Part shown: positions 1 to 4,338 of the stretch, piece after piece
Numbering within the stretch: the first letter of the stretch is position 1
How the letters are laid out: every line of letters starts with the position of its first letter
NCBI GenBank assembly: GCA_026985975.1
Contig: JALSPL010000014.1
Span: 1-5,709, forward strand
DNA length: 5,709 nucleotides
Reading direction: 5' to 3'
Origin: Anaerolineae bacterium
GTDB lineage: Bacteria > Chloroflexota > Anaerolineae > J102
Translations under genes and position numbers: made by a program
Notes under the pieces: model-generated
Databases searched by the model: none
What the model saw: only the letters and a program-made list of their open reading frames with translations
Told to the model about the DNA's origin: nothing

Positions 1-198
1 CCAAATCAGATACGCCGTGAAGCATCCCCATCCCTCTCGGGTGCGTTGCAAAATGTGGGCGCGTTTGCGCCTTCCATGCCGACTCAAGTCGGGCGCTTCA
101 GGCCTGCGGCCAAAGGAGGGCCTGCGCCCTCCAATTCGCATGCCCATCAGGTCGCCAAGGGGCGACCGCGGGCGCCATCACAACAACCTTCCGCAGTT

Positions 199-228
199 CC
201 TCCCCCGCCCGTTGCGGAGCGGGGGAGG
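199..228. repeat. Strong GC hairpin, REP-like
   Basis: A perfect 10-bp inverted repeat (CCTCCCCCGC at 199-208, GCGGGGGAGG at 219-228) flanks a 10-nt loop, within which CCG and CGG can add three more pairs with one bulged A. A G-run (GTGGGGGG, 233-240) follows. Pyrimidine-rich CCTCCCCC/GGGGGAGG hairpins followed by a GTGGGG tail resemble dispersed REP-like intergenic repeats seen in several high-GC phyla; that resemblance is from memory. There is no T-tract, so it is not a classical intrinsic terminator. Confidence 0.6.
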
Positions 229-254
229 CCAAGTGGGGGGCCCGCGCCTAAAGC

Positions 255-287
255 GTCCGAGTTCACTCGGTCAGTGCCTCATCGGAC
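255..287 (+). terminator. Terminator-like fold with an alternative hairpin
   Basis: GTCC (255-258) pairs with GGAC (284-287), GAG (259-261) with CTC (278-280), and CACT (264-267) with AGTG (273-276), giving an imperfect 11-bp stem followed by AGTTTTCC. The 5' arm also forms a mutually exclusive compact hairpin, CCGAG/CTCGG (257-270). It could end a transcript entering from the left before the promoter at 329. The T-run is only four long, so the terminator call is tentative. Confidence 0.3.
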
Positions 288-328
288 AGTTTTCCAAAAA
301 TAGAAACGCGCCCAGCCCTCTCATCCGC

Positions 329-357
329 TTGAAATTGCTGTATTTTTCAGTTATAAT
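329..357 (+). promoter_or_regulatory. Sigma-70-type promoter for the FtsK-like gene
   Basis: The -35 box TTGAAA (329-334) is separated by exactly 17 bp from a perfect -10 box TATAAT (352-357). Start of transcription is expected near 364, giving a leader of about 20 nt before the ATG at 384. The leader contains no obvious Shine-Dalgarno sequence. This is the best promoter match in the window and probably drives the plus-strand run starting at 384. Confidence 0.75.
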
Positions 358-383
358 TAGAACATAAGTTTGCCGGTATTGTC

Positions 384-1400
384 ATGACGACCCTCCAGGC
401 CATCCTCGATCACCAAGCTGACATCATCGAAAACGTGCTGCGCGCCCACAAGATAAGCGCCCGGGTGTGGGGCGGCGTGGTAACGCCGCGCTTCGTGCGC
501 TATGAGCTGACCACCACTGCGGATATGCGTCTGAACAAGGTGCTGGCCTTGAAGGATGAGGTGGCGATGATGCTGGGCGTTTCTGATGTGCGCATGTATC
601 GCAAGAACGGAGCCGTCTATGTGGAAGCGCCCCGCGCCAGGGCGGGCGTCGTCAAGCTGTTGGCGGTGAACCGGAGCCGGAAGCGGCTGCCGCTGGGCAG
701 CATCATCCTGGGGGTGGACGAGGAAGGCGCGCCGTTGGCGCTGCGGTTGTCCAGCCCGGATGTGGCGCATATTCTGGTGGCCGGCAGCACCGGTTCGGGC
801 AAGACGGTGCTGCTGCGCAGCATGATCATGAGTCTGGCCTTGCGGCACAGTCCGCGCAGCGCCCAAATGCTGCTCATCGATCCCAAAAGCTGCGGCTTTG
901 GGCTGCTGGCCGGGCTGCCGCATCTCATCCGACCCGTGGTCATCGAGCCCGAACAGGCCATCATCGCCCTGGATGAGGCTGTGGCGGAAATGGAGGCCCG
1001 GGATCGGGAAAAACGCCAGCGACCGCTGCTGGTCATCGTTATCGATGAACTGGCCGATTTGCGCATGGTTGGGGGCAAGCAGGTGGAACGATCCCTCGCC
1101 AGGCTCACCCAGCGAGGACGGGAAGCAGGCGTGCATGTCATCGTCGCCACCCAGCGTCCGGCCGCCGCCATCATGGGGGGATTGATCAAGGCCAATCTGC
1201 CGGTGCGGCTGGTGGGGGCGGTGGCCAGCCCCGAGGACGCCAAGGTGGCCACGGGCGTGGCTCGTAGCGGGGCCGAGCGCCTGGGCGGACGCGGCGATTT
1301 TCTGCTGGTGGCCCGCGGCGAAAGCATCCGCTTCCAGGCGGCGCTCATCACCGAGGCCGAGGCGCGGGCGGCCATCCGCCGCATGAAAAGTCAGCGTTGA
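384..1400 (+). CDS. FtsK/SpoIIIE-type DNA translocase ATPase, short soluble form
   Basis: A 338-residue P-loop ATPase of the FtsK/SpoIIIE family, which in known members pumps double-stranded DNA using ATP. Residues about 26-85 resemble the FtsK alpha subdomain (a VVTPRFVRYEL stretch and an EVAMMLGVSDVRM segment). The motor core follows with Walker A GSTGSGKT (134-141), an IDPKSCGF segment (165-172) as in FtsK motors, Walker B LVIVIDE with D221-E222, and VATQRP (254-259) with upstream QRGREAGVH. Full FtsK proteins are about 700-1300 residues; this one lacks the four N-terminal membrane helices and the long linker, and its C-terminus stops soon after the motor, leaving little room for the winged-helix gamma domain that reads KOPS-type sites. 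Family assignment is secure. Whether it segregates chromosomes, moves plasmid-like DNA or does something else cannot be told. ATG 384 is chosen because it lies just downstream of the promoter and the alpha subdomain starts soon after. Confidence 0.88.
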   Translation: MTTLQAILDHQADIIENVLRAHKISARVWGGVVTPRFVRYELTTTADMRLNKVLALKDEVAMMLGVSDVRMYRKNGAVYVEAPRARAGVVKLLAVNRSRKRLPLGSIILGVDEEGAPLALRLSSPDVAHILVAGSTGSGKTVLLRSMIMSLALRHSPRSAQMLLIDPKSCGFGLLAGLPHLIRPVVIEPEQAIIALDEAVAEMEARDREKRQRPLLVIVIDELADLRMVGGKQVERSLARLTQRGREAGVHVIVATQRPAAAIMGGLIKANLPVRLVGAVASPEDAKVATGVARSGAERLGGRGDFLLVARGESIRFQAALITEAEARAAIRRMKSQR

Positions 1401-1429
1401 TGCGGGTGTATGGCGAAGAATGAGATGTG

Positions 1430-1438
1430 TGGCATAAT
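1430..1438 (+). promoter_or_regulatory. Extended -10 element before the DUF2905 gene
   Basis: TGG (1430-1432) directly followed by CATAAT (1433-1438) fits an extended -10 promoter (TGn plus 5 of 6 hexamer bases). No good -35 box is seen at the usual distance. Seven bases beyond the hexamer is position 1445, the A of the chosen ATG, so a transcript from here would be leaderless. Confidence 0.35.
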
Positions 1439-1444
1439 TGGGAT

Positions 1445-1666
1445 ATGAACAACCGCCAGCTTGGATTGCTGATCATCTTTTTGGGCGCATTGCTCATCAT
1501 CGCCGGCGCGCTCATCTGGGCGGGCGCATTCTCCTGGTTCGGGCGTTTGCCCGGCGATGTTCACATCGAAAGCGGCGATGTAAGCATTTTCATCCCCATC
1601 ACATCCATGCTGTTGATCTCCATCGTTTTGAGCTTGCTGCTGAGCGTCATCAACAAGTTATTCTGA
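1445..1666 (+). CDS. DUF2905 family small membrane protein
   Basis: A 73-residue protein with two hydrophobic helices, about residues 6-29 and 52-70, around a conserved-looking loop FGRLPGDVHIESGDVSIFIPITS (32-54). The GRLPGD..IE.G....P.T pattern between two membrane segments is the hallmark of the DUF2905 family, whose function is unknown. ATG 1445 is preferred over an in-frame GTG at 1427: the family normally starts just before the first helix, and a possible extended -10 element overlaps the 1427 reading. No Shine-Dalgarno sequence is visible. It lies 44 nt after the FtsK-like gene and 29 nt before the sigma factor gene, so it could also be co-transcribed with them. Confidence 0.82.
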   Translation: MNNRQLGLLIIFLGALLIIAGALIWAGAFSWFGRLPGDVHIESGDVSIFIPITSMLLISIVLSLLLSVINKLF

Positions 1667-1695
1667 AGGCGCCGCCTTTATCCCTCCCATTTTCT

Positions 1696-2337
1696 ATGTC
1701 CACACCACGCGACAACGACGCCTGGATTGCAGATTTGCGAGCCCCAGGCCCGCGCAAAGACGCCGCCATTATTGATCTGTTGGCCTGGTTGCAAAAACGT
1801 CTTTTCTTCTACTTGCGGGATCGCAGCGATCTCCGCAGCCGCCACGATGAGGAATTGCAGGCGCTGAGCGCGGATTTCGCCCAGGAAAGCGTGATTATCA
1901 TCCTGGAAAAACTGGATCAATTTCAGGGGCGCAGCAAATTCACCACCTGGGCCGCCAAAATCGCCGTGCATCAAGCGCTGGGCGAATTGCGACGCGCCCG
2001 CTGGCGAGACATCTCATTGCAGGCCGCCACCCGCGACGGCGCCTTCGAGCCCGACTTCCTGCGCCGGGAAGACGTGATGAGCCCCGAGGGCGGCGCCATC
2101 CAACAGGAAGCCATGTCGGTGGTGATGGATGTCATGCAGAATGAGCTCAGCCAGCGTCAGAGCCGGGCGCTGTACGCGCGGCTGGTGTTGGGCGAGCCCT
2201 CCAGCATCCTGGCCGCAGAACTGGGCGTCAGCCACAACGCCCTCTACAAACTCATCCACGACGCCCGAAAACGCCTGAAGGCCCGTCTTTTGGAGCGCGG
2301 CCTCAGCCCCGAAGAAATTCTCTCATCCTTCCAGTAA
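1696..2337 (+). CDS. ECF-type RNA polymerase sigma factor
   Basis: A 213-residue protein with the two-domain layout of extracytoplasmic-function sigma factors, which direct RNA polymerase to a specific set of promoters. Region 2 spans about residues 22-105, with the typical segment from FQGRSKFTTW (76-85) through AAKIAVHQALGELRRARWRD (86-105), the part that binds core polymerase and the -10 element. A linker of about 45 residues leads to region 4 (about 148-200): LSQRQSRALYARLVLGEPSSILAAELGVSHNALYKLIHDARKRLK, with a helix-turn-helix at roughly 169-192. ATG 1696 is the only sensible start: earlier in-frame codons lie inside the DUF2905 gene and their translation is unrelated. The start has no clear Shine-Dalgarno sequence. 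The likely anti-sigma gene follows after 8 nt. The promoters it controls are not identifiable here. Confidence 0.85.
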   Translation: MSTPRDNDAWIADLRAPGPRKDAAIIDLLAWLQKRLFFYLRDRSDLRSRHDEELQALSADFAQESVIIILEKLDQFQGRSKFTTWAAKIAVHQALGELRRARWRDISLQAATRDGAFEPDFLRREDVMSPEGGAIQQEAMSVVMDVMQNELSQRQSRALYARLVLGEPSSILAAELGVSHNALYKLIHDARKRLKARLLERGLSPEEILSSFQ

Positions 2338-2345
2338 GAAACGCC

Positions 2346-2627
2346 ATGCCCATCGCGACTAATGATATGAACGCTTTCTCCAAAGGCCAACCCTCCCATC
2401 ACCACAACCTGTGGCGGAAGCTGCTGCGAATGCTCTCGCTGACGCGAGAACGTGAGCTGACTTGTAGTGAAGCGCAGGAACTGATGGATTCCTATGTCGA
2501 ACTGGAGTTGGCGGGCGAGAATCCGCAAACAATTTTACCCGAAGTTGCCCAACATCTGCGCATTTGTCCCGAATGCCGGGAGGAGCATGACGCCTTGCTC
2601 AAGATTCTGAAAATGGACGAAGGTTAG
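2346..2627 (+). CDS. Putative zinc-binding anti-sigma factor, soluble
   Basis: A 93-residue protein encoded 8 nt after the ECF sigma gene. It carries Cys40 and then His70-x3-Cys74-x2-Cys77 (HLRICPEC). A cysteine about 30 residues before an HxxxCxxC motif is the pattern of zinc-associated anti-sigma domains (zf-HC2/ZAS), which wrap the cognate sigma factor and hold it inactive. Position beside the sigma gene supports this role. It has no membrane segment, so it would act in the cytoplasm, as redox-sensing members such as RsrA do; sensing of redox state is only a possibility. The N-terminal 25 residues are polar and include HHH (18-20). ATG 2346 is used; an in-frame ATG at 2367 is an alternative and neither has a strong ribosome site. 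The stop codon overlaps that of the convergent gene at 2624-2893. Confidence 0.7.
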   Translation: MPIATNDMNAFSKGQPSHHHNLWRKLLRMLSLTRERELTCSEAQELMDSYVELELAGENPQTILPEVAQHLRICPECREEHDALLKILKMDEG

Positions 2628-2893
2628 GCGACGTCGGTGCTGTCCAGCACTGTCAGGATAAAGCGGTGGCGTCCGGGCGCAATCGCTTCGAGATAGCTGA
2701 CATCCTCGTAAATCATCGTCAGATCGAAGGCTTCGCGGGCCTCGACCCACACCTCCAGGCCCGCGCCCCGTTCCTGCCCCCGCCGCAAATCGCCCCACGG
2801 CGTCTGCAAAAGCTGATCCGGACGCGTCCGGGCCACTCGCCAGACGACCCGTCTCGCCTCTTTATCAATCACTAACGCAGAATTCTCTATCAT
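2624..2893 (-). CDS. Small hypothetical protein, 89 residues
   Basis: I do not recognise this protein. Read on the minus strand, the frame from ATG at 2893 to TAA at 2624-2626 gives a balanced sequence with alternating hydrophobic segments (SALVIDKEARRVVWRVA near the N-terminus, RHRFILTVLDST near the C-terminus) that suggests a small, mostly beta-strand soluble domain. It has no signal peptide, membrane helix or cysteines. It fills what would otherwise be a 317-bp gap between the anti-sigma gene and the reductase, and its third-codon GC bias resembles its neighbours. A weak AGG lies about 9 nt before the start. An in-frame ATG at 2920 would add nine residues. The minus frame stays open far beyond this point, but that extension is antisense to the reductase and looks like a shadow. 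Its stop overlaps the anti-sigma stop by 3 bp, and it is divergent from the reductase gene. Confidence 0.55.
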   Translation of the reverse strand: MIENSALVIDKEARRVVWRVARTRPDQLLQTPWGDLRRGQERGAGLEVWVEAREAFDLTMIYEDVSYLEAIAPGRHRFILTVLDSTDVA

Positions 2894-2944
2894 ATTCGTT
2901 TGCCTGTGGGGCGGCCTCATGCCCAAAAAAGGAGACGTGGAACA

Positions 2945-3679
2945 ATGAACTTGGCAGGAAAGACCGCACTGATTACCGGCGGCGGTCATCGTATTGGACG
3001 GGGGCTGACGCTGGCCCTGGCCCGCGCCGGTTGCAACATCATTTTGCATTATAACCGCTCCGCGGTCCCCGCTCAAGCCACTGCGGCCCAGGTCGAAGCC
3101 CTGGGCGCCCGCGTCCTTCTGCGTCAGGCCGATCTCAGCCAACTGGATGACGCCGGGCCGCTGTTCGCCGATCTGCCCGCGAATTTCACGCCCGTGCAGG
3201 TTCTGGTCAACAACGCCGCCGTCTTTCCCAAAGACACGCTGGCGGATATGACAGTGGCGGGGTGGAGTCAGACCTTCCGGGTGAACCTGCGTTCGCCCAT
3301 CCTGCTGACGCAAGCCTTTGTTCGCGCCCTGCCCGATGATGAGATCGGCGCGGTGGTCAACATCACCGACTGGCGCACCGAGCGCCCCTATCGCACCCAT
3401 TTCAGCTACACCGTTTCCAAAGGGGCGCTGGACGCGTTCACCCGCACCGCGGCCATCCAGCTCGCGCCCAGGGTGCGGGTCAATGGCATCGCCCTGGGGG
3501 CCATGCTGCCGCCCGCAGGCGCCACCGAAGCCTATTGGCGGAGCGTGTTGGCCACCGTGCCCCTGGCCCGGAGCGGCGGCCTGGAGGTCGCGGGCGACAC
3601 CCTGCTCTATCTTTTGCGCAACGATTTCATCACCGGCGAGATCATCCGGCTCACCGGCGGCGCCCACCTGAAAATGTAA
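2945..3679 (+). CDS. SDR oxidoreductase, PTR1/FolM-like pteridine reductase
   Basis: A 244-residue short-chain dehydrogenase/reductase of normal length. The Rossmann motif TGGGHRIGRG (11-20) and HYNRS (35-39) resemble the NADPH-binding TGxxxRxG and HYHRS motifs of trypanosomatid PTR1; ADLS (62-65) and NNAA (89-92) are further SDR motifs. The catalytic region is TDWRTERPYRTHFSYTVSK: Asp142, Tyr155 and Lys159. Asp in place of the usual Ser, 13 residues before Tyr, matches PTR1 (Asp181, Tyr194, Lys198) and FolM. Known members reduce dihydropterins or dihydrofolate with NADPH. The C-terminal FITGEIIRLTGGAHL is standard for SDRs. Start ATG 2945 follows AAAGGAG (2928-2934) with 10-nt spacing. The folate genes downstream support a role in tetrahydrofolate or tetrahydropterin production; which substrate is used cannot be told. 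Other SDR functions remain possible. Confidence 0.82.
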   Translation: MNLAGKTALITGGGHRIGRGLTLALARAGCNIILHYNRSAVPAQATAAQVEALGARVLLRQADLSQLDDAGPLFADLPANFTPVQVLVNNAAVFPKDTLADMTVAGWSQTFRVNLRSPILLTQAFVRALPDDEIGAVVNITDWRTERPYRTHFSYTVSKGALDAFTRTAAIQLAPRVRVNGIALGAMLPPAGATEAYWRSVLATVPLARSGGLEVAGDTLLYLLRNDFITGEIIRLTGGAHLKM

Positions 3680-3748
3680 CTGGACACTGGCGTTTTTTGC
3701 TTTGAACTCAGTTTCACTCGGATTGTTACTGATAATCTCTTCCCGGGG

Positions 3749-3823
3749 GACGAAAATGGACGAATGTAGACGAAAATAGACGATTCTTTTTCGTCAATCT
3801 TCGGCCTTTGGTCTATTTTCGTC
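3749..3823. repeat. 10-bp-phased GACGA direct repeats with inverted copies
   Basis: GACGA recurs at 3749, 3759, 3769 and 3779, exactly 10 bp apart, within units GACGAAAATG, GACGAATGTA, GACGAAAATA and GACGATTCTT. Inverted copies follow: TTTTTCGTC (3787-3795) and GTCTATTTTCGTC (3811-3823); the latter is the perfect 13-bp reverse complement of 3769-3781. The array is A/T-rich against GC-rich genes. Helically phased direct repeats plus an inverted arm are typical of a multi-site operator. It lies upstream of folB, so it may control the folB-folK-folE unit; the transcript could alternatively fold into competing hairpins. The rest of the gap (3680-3748 and 3824-3898) shows no gene or convincing promoter. 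Confidence 0.65.
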
Positions 3824-3898
3824 AGATCATTGGATATGATGCGTACGAATCCAGGCGCAATTTCATTTTCGCCAGACTCCAGAATGTAACAGTTCTGC

Positions 3899-3949
3899 AT
3901 GGAAAAAATCATGACAGTCGCCAAAACGCAAGGAAAAGGACTTTTATGA
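3899..3949 (+). CDS. Possible leader peptide upstream of folB
   Basis: A 16-codon frame, MEKIMTVAKTQGKGLL, starts at ATG 3899 (or ATG 3911, 12 codons, preceded by GGA at 3901-3903) and ends in TGA at 3947-3949. That stop overlaps the folB start as ATGA (3946-3949), the usual geometry of translational coupling. A short frame like this can occur by chance, and the folB ribosome site (AGGAAAAGGA, 3931-3940) lies inside it, which also explains the sequence without translation. Confidence 0.22.
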   Translation: MEKIMTVAKTQGKGLL

Positions 3950-4338
3950 CCGAAATTTCCCATCTCGACCAGGTTTTTATCAAAGATCTGCTGGTGCGCG
4001 GCATCCTGGGCATTAATCCCGAAGAGCGCACCAACCGTCAGGATATCGTCGTCAATGTGATCATGTGGACCGACGCCCGGCCCGCGGCGCACAGCGACGC
4101 CATCAGCGATGCGGTCAACTATCGCACCGTGGCCAAAGCCATCATCGCCCACATCGAAAACGGTCAGCCCATGCTGGTGGAGCGACTGGTGGAAGAAATT
4201 GCCGTCCTCTGCTTCGAAACGGACGCCCGCATCGAGGCGGTGGAAGTCTCGGTGGAGAAACCGGGGGCGTTGCGTTTCGCCCGCTCCGTCGGCGTCAGCA
4301 TCTTCCGTTCTCGCGAGGCGTTTTTTCCCGATGACTGA
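3946..4338 (+). CDS. folB: Dihydroneopterin aldolase FolB
   Basis: A 130-residue cytoplasmic enzyme of normal FolB length. It cleaves 7,8-dihydroneopterin to 6-hydroxymethyl-7,8-dihydropterin and glycolaldehyde, the step before FolK. Recognisable features are FIKDLLVRGILGINPEERTNRQ (11-32), where Glu27 aligns with the catalytic Glu of E. coli FolB (Glu21); the VNYRTV segment with Tyr59; LVERLVEEIA (77-86), with Glu79 at the pterin-anchoring position; and SVEKPGALRFARSVGVSIFR (102-121), with Lys105 as the catalytic lysine. The frame is open upstream to a GTG at 3808, but ATG 3946 is chosen because it has a good Shine-Dalgarno (AGGAAAAGGA, 3931-3940) and gives the family's N-terminus. The last 8 nt overlap the start of the FolK-FolE gene, so the two are probably translationally coupled. 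Confidence 0.93.
   Translation: MTEISHLDQVFIKDLLVRGILGINPEERTNRQDIVVNVIMWTDARPAAHSDAISDAVNYRTVAKAIIAHIENGQPMLVERLVEEIAVLCFETDARIEAVEVSVEKPGALRFARSVGVSIFRSREAFFPDD

Larger units (their letters stand above)
58..287. repeat. Intergenic array of short hairpins
   Basis: This stretch is built from consecutive short perfect inverted repeats, mostly with 3-4 nt loops: 58-71 (GGCGC/GCGCC), 79-92 (CCGAC/GTCGG), 101-111 (GGCC/GGCC), 115-132 (GGAGGGC/GCCCTCC), 150-167 (GGTCGCC/GGCGACC), 199-228 (10-bp stem) and 257-270 (CCGAG/CTCGG). The stems differ in sequence, so this is a structural rather than a sequence repeat. Open frames crossing it (17-367 and 46-303 on the plus strand) have low-complexity Pro/Arg/Gly-rich translations and no recognisable domain, so I do not call them genes. 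Positions 1-57 show nothing identifiable; the 3' end of an upstream gene cannot be excluded. The array could be a structured RNA, a group of REP-like elements or an extended terminator region; I cannot tell which. Confidence 0.6.

Noticed and set aside
17..367. Plus-strand frames of 116 and 85 residues in the left intergenic region
   Set aside because: Translations are Pro/Arg/Gly-rich, follow the hairpin DNA, and have no domain or ribosome site.
357..1384. Two long minus-strand frames opposite the FtsK-like gene
   Set aside because: They are shadows of a strongly supported gene, with translations rich in His/Gln or Ser/Arg/Ala and no recognisable motif.
1666..1678. AAGGC/GCCTT mini hairpin after the DUF2905 stop as a terminator
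   Set aside because: Only 5 bp with a 3-nt loop and no T-run; more likely chance.
2624..3667. 347-residue minus-strand open frame across the reductase
   Set aside because: From about 2894 to 3667 it is antisense to the clearly real reductase and its translation is low-complexity Gly/Gln/His-rich. Only the distal 2624-2893 part is kept as a gene.
3702..3736. TTGAAC and GATAAT as a promoter upstream of the repeat block
   Set aside because: The spacer would be 23 bp, too long for a normal sigma-70 promoter.
3835..3840. TATGAT as a -10 box for folB
   Set aside because: No -35 box at 16-18 bp spacing; TTGGTC at 3808 would need a 21-bp spacer and the extended TG is off by one position.
3880..3897. 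CAGAA/TTCTG inverted repeat before folB
   Set aside because: A 5-bp arm with an 8-nt loop is easily expected by chance.
3680..3945. Tetrahydrofolate riboswitch upstream of folB
   Set aside because: I could not find the conserved riboswitch core; the region is dominated by GACGA repeats instead.
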